From Eulemur rufifrons (taxonomy: Eukaryota; Chordata; Mammalia; Primates; Lemuridae): a stretch of DNA of 64,000 nt. The DNA lies in contig NC_090997.1 of the NCBI RefSeq assembly GCF_041146395.1, forward strand, positions 31,103,501 through 31,167,500, written 5' to 3'. The translations under genes and the position numbers were made by a program. A model generated the notes under the pieces. The model saw nothing but the letters and a program-made list of their open reading frames with translations, had not been told where the DNA came from and searched no databases. Each line of letters starts with the position of its first letter. The first letter of the stretch is position 1. Positions 27,101-39,645 of this stretch are shown here, one piece after another.

Positions 27101-30100
27101 TTTGGCTCTAAGTTATAGGAAAACCCGAAACAAAAGTGACATAGAAAAGATAAAAATGTATTTCATTTTCACATAAGTGTAGGTAACTCTGTGATCATTA
27201 GGGATTCGTTTCCTTGTAAATGATATTTTTTCTGCCATACTAAAGTTGTAATTTCCACTTCAATGTCCAAGATGGCTGCTCCAGCTCCAGCCATTATGTA
27301 AACATTCCCGCTGACAACAACTAAGAAAGCTGAAAAAGAAGAATACTCTCCAAATTTTACCTACTATTCTTGTTTTCATTGGCAACAGTCGATCATATGA
27401 CCTTAACCTAAAAAAAGATGGCAAATTCCGTTTTATCCTGGGGCTCCATCTGCCTACATTTTATTTTGTAAGGTTCTGTTGTCAGAAAAAGGTGAGAACA
27501 AATATTGAGGTAAACTAGACATCAGCACAACAATTATTGGAGAACTCCTCTCACTCAGTCACCAGTAAGAAATAGCATATATATTTAAACCAAAATCCCC
27601 TTTGAAATTATTGATAACAGAATTATTTCCTTTTTATATAACAAATATTTACTGGATAAAACTTATGTGCCAGATATTCCACAGGGACTATAAAAGGGAA
27701 ACGAATTCCTTCCCCTTGGAAGATATAATCTATGAAATAAGAAGAAAAAAATTGGAATTTTCAACAATATGATGATACAAGAAAACGTGATTTTGAATTC
27801 ATGGTAGGAAAAAGGTGTATTACTCTGAGATGCAATCATTATTTGCTGTAGTCATGCATTAAATGACATCCTAGAAACCTGGAAGACTGTATCTTCCTCT
27901 CAAAGTGCTTCATTTACTACAAGGGAATATTTTATGCATTGAGAGACTGTAATCGAGAACTGAATGTGAATGATAATCTGATTTCTTGCAGAAATACACA
28001 CTTGGTATATTCAACCTGAATCGAATAAGATAGGAAATTAGGCACTTATACAAAGACAGATATTATTTATATAATATTAGCTTGATTTGAAATGGTTGAA
28101 TTGTTTATATAGTATTTGGTTCATTTGAATCAAACAGAGTATGCAGCAAGGCTCTCTTTCTTGTGCAATTCTGGCATTAGAGCTTTGTGGTCAGAGTAGG
28201 AGGACAGGTTGCTGGATGTAATTGGATTCTCTTTCTTCTCCCTTTCCTGCTCCAATACTAACTTTGACTGCTGCCACACCTCTCCTCAGAAGGCAAAAAT
28301 GTATGGAAAAGAATAAAAGGAAGCAAGGTTGGAGGTGGGGGTGAGAGGAACAATTTTCACCCATTTAAAATGAGGGAAATAAAATTATAGCTCTCCAGAG
28401 AAGACCGGGAACACAATTCCCCTCCTTCTCCGCCCCTCTCCCCCTCAACCTTGGGCCCAGATCTCTCTTTCGCTCTATATACTACTTTTATGCTTGTGGG
28501 TAAAAATGGAGGGAGTTTCTCAGCTCATCCACATTACTTTAAAATGTATAATTTAAAGTCATGATATAAGAATAAAAGACTATACTTAAAATATTTGGTA
28601 AGATCTATTTTTAACTTAACGATCTTTGGGATTTTTCTTCTCTATTCTTGTTGACACCTTTTCTCATTCTGGCTTCAAATAAAAATTTTAAATATGAAAA
28701 GAGGAAATGGCATAATACATGACATGTCATATTGAAGCCAAAAGACCTTAATAATAAATCTTTGTCTCAACCCATAAACATTTTGATCCACCTGTCACCA
28801 TTTCTAAACAAAGTTCAGGCTATGGTGTAATCTGCTACTAAGTTTTTGTGTTCTGAAAATAAAGTAAAATGGCATTGCTTTCCTTCTTCTTTTCAACCAA
28901 CTTTTTGCTAGTCCATTTTAGGCTCTAGATTTAGAAATGAGTTGTAGTAATAAAATTTAGCTATATTTTGTATTGACAAAAGAAATTAAGGAATTTTAGA
29001 AATATGTTTTAAATAAACAAAAAACAACAACACTGTAAATTCAGTATAAATTGGAAATGTCCTTATCATCTTCCTGACCTTATTCGTTCCAATAATCCAT
29101 TCTAAACACATGTATATATCATAATTACTTGCAGATGTTTTCATATTTATATAATTTTTTCTTTTTTATGTTCTTGTGTAAAACTTTCATAACTTGCCTA
29201 ATACAGAATTTTCTTACATGGGATAGTCAATAAATATTTTGACCCTGAATTCCTCAATGACAAAACCTATAAAGAAATCATGGTAAAGAAAAAGACTACC
29301 TAGGGTTTTTCAGGACTGAGCTATCTTTTTCCAATAAATGAATGTCTTCTCACAAGGTATTTATAGTCGTTACTTAAAAAAGTAATGGTACTAGAAATAG
29401 TTTGTTTTGCCATCTGTAATTTTAGACCAATATAGACTGCAGTACACAGACCATAGTCATTTTTCCCACATGCTGGCAAACTGAGAAACTGACCTGGTAG
29501 GGTTCCAAACTTTCAAAGGTAATTGTTTATTAAAAAGATAACAAGTAGCTCAAGACACATCTTCAAACTTACTTTAGAATAAGGGATGTGCTACATGTGA
29601 TTTTAGCATTTCTAAACCGGTGGACTGCAATTTTGATTTGTTTTTGGCAACAGCATGAATTGCTTCCATATAGCTGGTTTGTCTCTCCTTACGGTACAAG
29701 GAGTGTGTCATAAGAAGCCAAAGAGAGAAGGAAATGGAACCATGCACCAGGATGGTCCATTCAAAGACGAACCAAGGGAAAACCCCACCCAGAAAAACAC
29801 CAAAACCTCTGTACCTTTGCAGAGGACTGGAATTCATGATTTCAAAGTTGGAAGGGGGTCTAGGGTATAGCCCATTTGTTTGTCCAGTGGTAATAAGGTG
29901 GCAAAAATGCATGATCACTCAGCTCAGCAGAGCTTTAGTACTTCCTGGCAATTCCATGTTATCTGGCTTTCCAGTTCTCAGCCAAGAGAGTTTCCAATCT
30001 GTTTGCATGTACTCAACTCTCTGATCTCCCTCCTACATCTCTGGCTTTAGCGTCTGACCCAACTCCTACTTCAAAAAGAATTTGTTAGCCATAACAGACT

Positions 30101-31404
30101 GAGATTATCTCAGCTTCCCACCCAAAATGTGCTAATCTATCTACATTGACATTCCATTTTTCTTCCTTCCTACCTGATTCAAATCAAGAGGAGAACTTTC
30201 TTTTATCAAAAGCCAGTCGTTCTCATGTGTTTTAGATTTCATTTCCATCAGACTTCTTTAGAACTTGATTCAATCAGTACTGGCTCACTCCTTATTCATC
30301 AGTTTCTCTCTGTGACTTTTCATTTAATATTTAAACATGCTTTAGTGTTTCCCATTGTAAAAATAAATCCTATACCCATATCCTCTTGTGTATTTAATTA
30401 TAAAAATGCTGATAACTACCACTCCTATTTATTGAGCACTTCGCATATGCCAGACATTATTTGAAGAACTTTAACTTGTTTAGTGAATGGTGGGAGCAGG
30501 GGGTTCTCACTAGGAGCATGCTTTGTTCTGGAGCTTTCATTTCACTCCTGACAATCAAGGTGGAGCCAGCAGAGGAGTGTTCTCCCCATAGGAATCCCAC
30601 TCTTCCACTGACAGTCTGTGGAAATGGAGAGGTCAGTGGAGTTGATCTGTCATTATTTAGTGTAATCAAATAGGAATTGGTAATTGATTGCATATGAGGG
30701 AATTACAAGGATGATATCCAGGTTCCTGGTTGGGAATGATAGTTTTGTTTCACTGGTAACAAACACAGAAGGAGGAATTGACTTAAGGGGAAAGGTGGAG
30801 AGTTAATTTTTGAACATGTTAAACTTGAAATATCTGAGATTGCCTATCCCACAGATAAGCAAACAAGGACGTGAAAGATAGGTACAAATGGAATCAGTCG
30901 ATCTCAGGGTTTAAACTGGTCCTTTAGAGTAGAAGTCCTTTGAGATCTCCATAAATTGTCACACTCAAAGTTCCATAACAGGCCCCAGGTCCAATGACGG
31001 CATTTAGCATCATCCAACTGTGATAGTTGTCCAAAAACAGTAGTTTCTGTTAGGTGTCTGAAGAAGGCTAGAGAACAAGATCAAATAAAAGTCTACCTTC
31101 TTCCTGCGTACCACGAAGGACAGCATTACTATGTTTTTGCTTTTTTATGTGTATTCTGTGTGTGTGTGTACTTTTCATTGTTCAAAATTTCATCCTTATA
31201 TTTAATTATTTGATTTTGTTTTCACAGCAGGTTTAATAAAGAAGTCTATCACTTTTCATGGCATTCTAAATAAAAATATGAATGCAGAGCAAAGTGCTCC
31301 ATTTTTGTTACTCTTTCTAGAACTTTAGGAGCTGGCTAAGAAAGTCCAGAGAAATCACTGTTAATGTAATGGGTTGAGAATATGGATGAATAGTCATTGT
31401 TAAT
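27101..31404. other. Long unassigned intron stretch
   Basis: AT-rich intron. The part 27105-27540 looks like an ancient interspersed element of unknown name and contains 'ccaagatggctgc' at 27267-27279, close to the YY1 consensus. A partial reverse MIR may lie at 30420-30480. Minus-strand open frames at 29574-29918 (114 codons) and 30457-30693 have no recognisable family. A (TG)n run sits at 31149-31168. Confidence 0.4.
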
Positions 31405-31590
31405 ATTTTTGAGAATCCTCCAAGAACTAAGTACTTTACATTTATTATAAGTAATTTCTACAGTAACCATACATTTTGTAGGCATTTTCACTTTCATGTT
31501 ACAAAAGAAAGATTGAGGCTGTGAGAAGTGGGGTAATTTGTGCAAGGTCACACATTTGGTAGATTTACTTGCCAAGAGTCAGTTCATGAG
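31405..31590 (-). repeat. MIR SINE, reverse orientation
   Basis: Reverse MIR wording: 'ctaagtactttacatttatt', 'gattgaggctgtgagaagtg', 'ttgtgcaaggtcacacattt', 'gg'. Confidence 0.7.
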
Positions 31591-31602
31591 TGTCTAAATT
31601 GC

Positions 31603-31786
31603 TGATTCTGAACCCTTGATGCACATTAGAATCACCTGGGGAACCTTAGCAATTCTAATGCTTTGGCTGCACCCCAGGCAGACTACATCAGAATCTTGGG
31701 GAATAGCACTAATAGATCCATAGTTCTGAGAGCTCCCCAGGTGATACTAATGTGCAGCCAAGGTTGAGAAATACTAGCTGGCCTCA
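31603..31786. mobile_element. MER5A/B-type hAT-Charlie MITE
   Basis: Palindromic short DNA transposon. The left side is 'tgcacattagaatcacctgg' followed by 'ggaacc'. The right side reads 'ctccccaggtgatactaatg' then 'tgcagccaaggttgagaaat', which is the inverted version of the left. Phrases and size match MER5 elements. Confidence 0.85.
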
Positions 31787-32224
31787 AAAAACTCAGGATC
31801 TTTTTTTTTATACCATGCCACCTATAAATCAAAAATTGTTTTCATTCCACATTAATGAACCAATAGGACCTATTGTGAAACCAATAGGACCGTTGGTTAA
31901 ACATGATAAACAGAATAAATAAATGTCTTCTTGATAGGAAAGTATTATCTTTTTCTGCCTTCCAAGGCTTTGAAAGAAATATTTTCAATGCCTAGAAATC
32001 TCAGCAACAAGGCTGTTTTCTCTGCTTGTTACAAGTTGAAAGCAATTTTTTTATTTGCATTATTATTATCTCTGGTTTTGAGTGACCATATATGGTGCTT
32101 GAGAGATTAGAAGGACTATCTAAACACACCTGAAGGTAAACCCACTGACAGAGAATTCCCCTACAGATACAGAACACAGTGTAAATCTGTTTTTTTCTTA
32201 GGGCTTATAGCCCATCTTTCCCTT

Positions 32225-32400
32225 TATTTATTTAAGTTGACAGATAAAATTGTATGCACAGGTATAGCATGATGGTTTGAAATATATTTACATTGTGGAA
32301 TGGTTAATTCTGGCTGGTTAACATATACATTACCTCACATAGTTATTTTTGTGGTGGTAATACTCAACATCCACTCTCAGTATTTTGAAGTTTCTAAACT
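32225..32400 (-). repeat. L1M-class 3' UTR fragment, reverse orientation
   Basis: Antisense L1 3' UTR wording: 'agcatgatggtttgaaatat', 'acattgtggaatggttaatt', 'aacatatacattacctcaca', 'gtggtggtaatactcaacat'. Confidence 0.65.
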
Positions 32401-33222
32401 ACAACTTTCATTGAACTCTTGGCCTTATTCAGCAAATGACTTAATTACATTTCATTTTGAATAAAGTTATTATTTTCCTAAGCCTGTAGATAACAATATA
32501 TAATGAAACATCTGCTGTGTATGATGTGCAAATGTTCGAATTCCCAAAGGACATATTTTAAAAAATCAGATTTTCCTGTTATGTGTGACAAACTTTCCAA
32601 AATCCTCAAATTATGAGCATTTTTCCTGCAAGATACATATTTTTTGACATCTGTGAAACAGATTTTTATCTCTGTTGATGTCTGTCTAGCATTTATTTTC
32701 TTTTTAATAATGATTATTTTAATATGAAATTATAAAAATCTGGCAAATAGTTGTTATTTAGCAATTGATTTTATTGTTCCTTTACTCATTAATTATTTTG
32801 TGTCATGTATAACTTTATATTGGCAGTTTCTTCTATTTAGAGTCAGTCTTGTGACAGAGATTTTGATTATGCAGAAAATAACCTGCTTCAAAATTTTCAA
32901 CAGAGATGGGTTAGAGAGATGATAGTAGGCTTCTTCATCATAGCTTTTCAGCAAATGTTAAAACTTATATTTAATAGCGAACCCAGAGTTTTTAAGAAAC
33001 AACAAAAGCTCATCATATCTCTTCTGTTGATATATTCTGTAACATCCAAGAGAAAAAATGCACAGGCTAAGTATATGGGTCAATGAGAGATATTTGTCAG
33101 CTGTCTACAAATGATATTGCTATCAAACTAGCGTGCCACAAGCAGCTATGAAACATGGGATGGTGAATAAAGTAATACTAACAAAAAGCTTCTTATTAGA
33201 TTCTTAATGCCATAAACATTTT
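32401..33222. other. Unassigned intron sequence
   Basis: Very AT-rich DNA leading up to the L1 target site. No feature recognised. Confidence 0.45.
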
Positions 33223-33233
33223 CATTTAATTTT

Positions 33234-34033
33234 TTTAAATTTTATTTATTTATTTTTATTTCAGCATATTGCAGGGGTACAAATGTTTAGGTTACATATA
33301 TTGCCTTTGCCCCACCTGAGTCAGAGCTTCAAGCATGTCCATCCCCCAGACAGTGCACACCGCACCTATTAGGTGTGAATATACCCATCCCCACCTCCTT
33401 CCTCCCACCTGCCCGACACCCGATGAATGTTACTACTATTTGTGCACATAAGCGTTCGTCAGTTAATACCAATTTGATGGTGAGTACATGTGGTGCTTGT
33501 TTTTCCATTCTTGTGATACTTCACTCAGTAGAATGGGCTCCAGCTCTATCCAGAATAATACAAGAGGTGCTAGATCACCATTGTTTTTTGTGGCTGAGTA
33601 GAACTCCATGGTATACGTATACCATATTTTATTAATCCACGCATGTATTGATAGGCACTTGGGTTGTTTCCACATATTTGCAATTGTGAATTGTGCTGCT
33701 ATAAACATTCAAGTGCAGATATCTTTTTTATAGAATGTCTTTTTTTCCTTTGGGTAGATGCCCAGTAATGGGATTGCTGGATCAAATGGTAGTTCTACTT
33801 GTAGCTCTTTGAGGTATCTCCATATTGCTTTCCACAGAGGTTGTACTAGTTTGCAGTCCCACCAGCAGTGTATGAGTGTTCCTGTCTCTCCACATCCATG
33901 CCAACCTTTATTGTTTTGGGACTTTTTCATAAAGGCCATTCTCACTGGAGATGATATCTCACTGTGGTTTTAATTTGCATTTCCCTGATGATTAGAGATG
34001 CTGAGCATCTTTTCATATGTTTCTTGGCCATTA
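33234..34033 (-). mobile_element. Strepsirrhine L1, 5'-truncated, with target-site duplications
   Basis: The minus strand reads the last part of L1 ORF2 ([20 protein letters not shown], then ELPFDPAIPLLGIYPKE) and a second stretch with MEFYSATKNNGDL. There follow the strepsirrhine 3' UTR and an A-rich tail (T-rich at the left edge). The 11-bp sequence 'catttaatttt' occurs at both ends (33223-33233 and 34034-34044), a target-site duplication. One in-frame TGA at about 33709-33711 separates the two open stretches of the same frame; it lies at the usual CGA Arg codon, so CpG decay is likely. Confidence 0.9.
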
Positions 34034-34384
34034 CATTTAATTTTATGAAATGATGGACCTTGTGTTCGTAATGCCCGCTGACTTCAATAATTCATTTCAT
34101 TGGGATTTAGGTACTCTGTACAGGTAAGCTCAAAATTCATTTGCATATGTGTTAGTGGAGTCTACATAACCAAAAATATACTTGGAAATAGTACATGTCT
34201 CTGTTTTAGTTGGTGGTGATTTGAATAATAATGACATCACTTAATATAATTTGTGTTTGTTTATCATAACCTTTATTTATCATTTTTATGCTATCCATTT
34301 CAAAAAGAATTTGAGGTGACTTAAAAGGATATGGTATAATCATATAAAATTAATATGAGAAAATCAGAGTCCTTTAGAGAATAA

Positions 34385-34555
34385 GACAGTATATTATAGT
34401 GGAAAGAGCACATGCTTCTTCATTTGCTACCTGTGTAACTTCAGACAAATTATTTAACCTCTCTGAGCTTCATTTCCTCCTTTGCAAAATATTTACCTTG
34501 CAGCACTGCTACAAAATTAATGTTTAAGGTAGAGTAAGTGTTTGATAAGTTAGTT
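34385..34555 (+). repeat. MIR SINE
   Basis: MIR wording in order: 'tatagtggaaagagcacatg', 'acctgtgtaacttcagacaa', 'tttaacctctctgagcttca'. Confidence 0.75.
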
Positions 34556-34654
34556 TTCTCGTCATCCTTAAGATGAAATCACACATCTTCAAATGTGCTT
34601 ATTTTGCCAATAAAAACTCAATTAATATCTTTGACTAAACTCTTCATGTAATCT

Positions 34655-34770
34655 TATTAACTATCATTTATTGAGCATGTACTATGTGTGAAGTTATGTA
34701 TTACGTTTACACAAAGCCCTTTTTATCTATTATCTTATTTCATCTTAATAATAATTTACTTTTAGTCTGT
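34655..34770 (-). repeat. MIR SINE fragment, reverse orientation
   Basis: Reverse MIR 3' wording: 'atcatttattgagcatgtac', 'tatgtgtgaag', 'tattatcttatttcatctta'. Confidence 0.6.
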
Positions 34771-36189
34771 AAGAACTATGGTCTTCTGAATAATGTAAAT
34801 AGTAGTAATTAGTGTAGTCTTTAAAGAACTGCCTTTGAAGTCACTATGGTGATGAACCAAGATTTCTTCCCATAGCAGCATTCATATATAGGGAGTTACT
34901 GCTACGTCCAGAATTATATTATAAATGCCGTATAAATGTTTTATTCCATGTTAATAAGAAGATGTATGTAATTCTAATTTTTGTATTATAGACAAATCAA
35001 TGTGTGAATGAATGAAATTATCTATTTCAAATAAGAATTGCTTTATATGTAGTAATTATTTTAGTTTGTCTAAGATTGTTGAAATGTTGCTATAACTGCA
35101 AATAATTCTTGATTTCTTTATAAATATTGCAATTAAACTATGCAGATATTGATACTCTTTAAGAGTTTCTAAATATTCTGCTGAAGTGCTTCATTTCAGT
35201 ATTGTTTTTCATTTTTCTAGCAAAAGATTCTGTATATTTTGTATTCCGTGAAGGTTTTTTATATCATCTATACCTCATAAGAAACATTTTCTCTTTTGCT
35301 TTTTGAAATACTTACAAAACAAGTGTCTAAGATATTTTTTAAATGCTAAACCTTTATCTCATTTATTGGAATGTTGGGAATAGGGTAAGCATAGTATTAC
35401 ATGTTTTCTTTCTAGAATTCTTGAAAACCTGCCAAATGAAAAGCAGTGAATAATTACACTTCATACTCTAAGAAAATCATCACTATAATAATGTAATAAT
35501 ATTTTTTCAAAGTGTAATTAATGAATCATTAATGTTTGAAAAATAATAAGATGGACTTTTCTGATATGTCTAATAAGAAATAGAAAACATATATAAGCAA
35601 TTTTGGAAAAGAAAACAAGTATTCCTTTAAAGTTATAAGAGAGTATTATATACAATATACTAACATATTGGAAAATATAAATGAAATTAAAAATTTTCTA
35701 GGAAAACAAAAATTTCCAAAATTACTTCAAGAAGAAGTATATAGCCTGATATCTTTAATTAGAGAATTCAATTTTAGATCTAGGAAAGCCTTCGAAGACT
35801 GTTTAAGAGAAATCTCACAATTTGTAAGTGAGAATGTTGAGGTCTAAAGTTTTTATGGCAAATGAAAATACTCTATTCATTAGCTTTGGAAATTAGGAGC
35901 TCATGTGTGAATCCTGTGGAAAGAAAATTCAGGGGAGATGCTAAATGTCAAAACAAAAAGATTGATCAGGTAGTAAAGAAGTTGATGTGTACCTTAATCT
36001 TTCAAGGAATTTGACCACAATTGGAAAGAGATAGAAGAAACCAATGAGAACCAGTGAAAATACACAATAAAAAGGAGGTTGGTTGGTTTAATATAGACAG
36101 TGCAACAGATTTGTAGTCTAAGAGATTATGTATATAAGCTAACTAAAAAAGGAGAGTGTAGAGCTGAACAAATATGGAATCAAAAGTAG
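34771..36189. other. Unassigned intron sequence
   Basis: Very AT-rich intron. No coding frame, RNA gene or repeat I can name. Confidence 0.45.
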
Positions 36190-36370
36190 TTACTATTTTT
36201 GCTGTTAGAAGTCAGAATGGTGGTTACCTTTGGGAGCTCCATATTGACTGGGAGGCTGGAGATATTCTAAATTTGTATCTGGGTTATAGTTATGTGGGTG
36301 TATTCATTTATAAAAATGCACCATCTTATTATATCTACTGCCAATAAAAAGTATATTTATTTGTAAAAAA
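36190..36370 (+). repeat. L1M-class 3' fragment
   Basis: Wording typical of old L1 3' ends: 'agtcagaatggtggttacct', 'atctgggttatagttatgtg', 'ggtgtattcatttataaaaa'. Confidence 0.5.
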
Positions 36371-36454
36371 ATTTTAGGCTTTACTGTATTACATGATATA
36401 TCAATTTAAAAATTTATCCTCCCCCCCCAAAAAAATAGTAGTTACTATGTAGCC

Positions 36455-36570
36455 AATCTTTATAGCAATCATATGAGGTAGGTGTTGTTATTATCCTTGT
36501 TTATAGATGAGGAAAGAGAGGCACAGAGATTTCAAGTAACAGCCATTAAATAAAGCAGATAGTATGTGCA
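36455..36570 (-). repeat. MIR SINE fragment, reverse orientation
   Basis: Reverse MIR core: 'atatgaggtaggtgttgtta', 'ttatagatgaggaaagagag', 'gcacagagatttcaagtaac'. Confidence 0.75.
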
Positions 36571-36874
36571 TGCACACAGTGTGACAAGAGAGACCTGCCT
36601 CCTGGCTACTCTGTTACACTTATTGTCTCCTGATAGGGGAAGGGCCTGCTTTGGGAAAGGAGGAGAATGGATGGAGTTAGGAGGAAATATGGTTCAGGAA
36701 ATATGAAGATACTGATGGTAGAGATGGTCTGTACCTCATTGGTGATGTAGAAGGCAAGGCTATCTGATATAAGAGAGTAAGGAGGAAAGTTGGGGCTTGA
36801 TAAAGGTGGAAAAGATTGTGAGGCTTAGGTTATGGAACGAGCAGAAAATATTTTCAAAAAGTCGTCAAGGAAGT

Positions 36875-37000
36875 GTTCAAACTCTGGGTTTGGAGACAGT
36901 GTTTTAACCCCTTCTCCCTTCATGAACCATATGACATTGGCCAAGCTACTTAGTCTCTCCAAACGCTCATGTGCAAAATGAGGATGGTGATCATTTGACC
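36875..37000 (+). repeat. MIR SINE fragment
   Basis: MIR wording: 'caaactctgggtttggagac', 'tgacattggccaagctactt', 'agtctctcc', 'tgcaaaatgaggatggtgat'. Confidence 0.6.
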
Positions 37001-38422
37001 ACATTTTATTCTATTTTATATCATTAGGAAAGCTCTCTTTTCTGCTTTCTTCTTTTTAGACTTTCTGTACTATTTTTTGTATTTAATTTTCTTCATGACT
37101 TAGAATTGGATTGTCAAACTAAAAAAAAATAAGATTTGATAGTAATTGCATCAAATATATTTATTGATTTGGAAGAGATTGACATTTATATAATAGTCTC
37201 TGCATTCACATACATAGTATATTTTCCATTTATTCATATCTTCTTTTATATCCTTCAATTAATTTTATAATTTTCTACATGAAATTCATGCACATTTTTG
37301 TTAAATGTATTTTAAGGTGCTTTATAGTTTTTTTTTATTGTGAATAGAACGTTTGCTTTTATCTGATCATTTTCCCCTAGCAATTTTGTTCTGTATGTCC
37401 AGTTTCTTTCTCAGCTCCTGTAGAACTTAGTCCTTTAGGTTTTTATTTTTCTACTATCCTATTATCTCTTTCTACCTTTTTTCCTTTTTTTTCCCTTTCT
37501 TTTCCTTTTTTTTTTTTGGCTTGAATTTTTCCTTTTTTTCATGTTGGAGGATTTTCTCAATTGTCTGATTATTCTTGGCTGTTTATTCATATATAAAAGA
37601 AAAGCACTAAAAAGTGCCTTGTAGTTCTATGTGGGTGGGTGGGCTTGCTGAAAGGTAGGCATGGCAATGTGTTCATCAAAGATGAACCAGTGTATGGAGA
37701 CTTTTTCCCTCTGGGGGAGAATTTTAATCTCAAATTCTGAGAGTACAGGTAAGAGAGAAAAATTCCTATGGTTTACCTGCCCTGTGTGCCTACCCACTAG
37801 CCAGATTGGTTTCTGACTTCAGAACCTAACCCATTCAATTTCTCTGAGTCGAATCCTCCTTGCAACAGTGCTGGGCTGTGTTGGGGACTCCGAGGGAAAT
37901 GGTTTCAATTATTCTGTAAATGGATTTTTCAACCAACTGCTCTTTTTCAGCCCCATGTAAAATGGTGTCCTTCTCTGTTTCATGTCCCTACCATTTCTAA
38001 GAATTAAGCTCTTCAGAAGGTCTTCAGAGTGAATTGGCTTAATTACGATCAGTATTTCCAATACCACCCCATACCCTACAAGCACATAGGCTATAATTTT
38101 CTCTACCATTCTGTGTCAGTTAAACCTTCTTCCCTCAGCATCTTCTGAACTGGTCAAGACCTTGAGTTTGCTGGGTCCACTGCCTATGCTCTTTTTCCTT
38201 GTGACTTAGTAACTTGTTCATTTTGGAGGGAGAAGAGAGAGGAATCTATCATGTTTAATTATACATTTTGTGTTACATTTTCTAAATGATATTGCTGGTG
38301 TATAGCAAAATTAGTTTGTATATTGATCTCAGTATATAGGAAATAGAATGTTTATATGTTAATCTTGTGTCTAGCCATCTTGTTGATTCTTTTTATTCTT
38401 GTAGTTTAAACATTGATTCTCT

Positions 38423-38690
38423 GGAAAAAATAAATACCACATGTACTCGCCATCAGATTGGTACTAACTGAGCAACATTAAGGTGCTCACATGATAGTAA
38501 TATTCATTGGATGTCGGTCAGGTGGGGGGTGGGGTGTGGGGGTAAACTCACAACTAATGGATATGGGGCACACTGTATGGGGGAAGGGCATGCCTCTAGC
38601 CCTAGCTTGGGTGGGGCAAAGTCATTACATGTAACCAAAATGTTTGTACCCTCATAATATCCTGAAATAAAAAAATAAAATAAAATAAAA
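38423..38690 (+). mobile_element. Short strepsirrhine L1 3' insertion with target-site duplication
   Basis: Plus-strand L1 3' UTR: 'aataccacatgtactcgcca', 'cattggatgtcggtcaggtg', 'catgtaaccaaaatgtttgt', 'cataatatcctgaaataaaa', ending in an A-rich tail. The 11-bp duplication 'attgattctct' is at 38412-38422 and 38691-38701. It is nested in an older L1 on the other strand. Confidence 0.85.
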
Positions 38691-39563
38691 ATTGATTCTC
38701 TTGGATTTTCTAATAAGGAGATACATTATCTGCAATGATAATTATATTGTCTCTTTCTTTCTTATTGTTTTTTCTTTTATTGTTTTCCTGAGAAGCTCCT
38801 GTTCAATTTAGAATAATAGAGATGATCATGGACATCCTCCTCTTATTCATGACTGATGGGAATTAATCTAATATTTTACTATTGAATATGATTTTCACTG
38901 TAATTTTTAGAAAGATCATCTTTATTAAGAATATTCACTTTTATTCATAATTTGCAAAGAATATTTTTTAAATGATCATTTGAGTTTTGAATTATAGTAA
39001 ATGCATTCACGTTTATTGATGTGATCACATGATTTCTCTTCTTTAATGTGTTAATGTAATAAATTGTATGTAGGTCATTTTTGAAGTTGAATCATTCTGC
39101 ATTACTGGACATACTGATTTGAAACTGATTTATTATCCTTTTATTGTATTTCTGGGTTTGATCTTTTACTTAATACTTTCACATTTATGCTAATAAGTAA
39201 AAGTGGCTTATAATTATATTGCTCATTTTGGTATCAGTGTCATGATAGCCTCCTTGTCAAATGAGTTGGGTGCTTCTAATCTTTTTCTTTGGCCTGGAAA
39301 TATTTTATAAAATGGGAATTTTATATGTTTCTTGTATGCTAGAATTTGTCTGTAAATTTTTCTGAATTTTTTTTCTTTGAGGTGTTACTTCTTTTATTAT
39401 CATATGTCTTTATCTAAGATCATTAGTTTTATCTCTCAGGCTAATTTTGATAATTTTTTTAGAAGAATGTTTTCATGTTTTTATATATGAAATATTTTTA
39501 ATAACTTTTTTCATTCACAATATTTATTTTGCTTTTTCCCTCACCTTTTAAAAAATTACAATT

Positions 39564-39645
39564 GCCTTTTCCATTCTTGTAATACTTCACCTAGAAGAAT
39601 TCTCGTAACCGAAATGTTTGTATCCCTGTAATATTCTGAAATTTT
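39564..39645. mobile_element. Tiny L1 insertion with 5' inversion
   Basis: About 80 bp in two opposed pieces. 39567-39600 ('ttttccattcttgtaatact' then 'tcacctagaagaat') is L1 on the minus strand, matching 33503-33530 in the larger copy. 39603-39645 ('cgtaaccgaaatgtttgtat', 'ccctgtaatattctgaaat') is the L1 3' end on the plus strand, matching 38635-38670. The near-identical flanks 'aaaaaattacaatt' (left) and 'aaaaaaatcacaatt' (right) look like target-site duplications. Confidence 0.65.

Noticed and set aside
29574..29918. 114-codon minus-strand open frame
   Set aside because: No family resemblance, and overlapping frames on the plus strand are equally long. Treated as chance.
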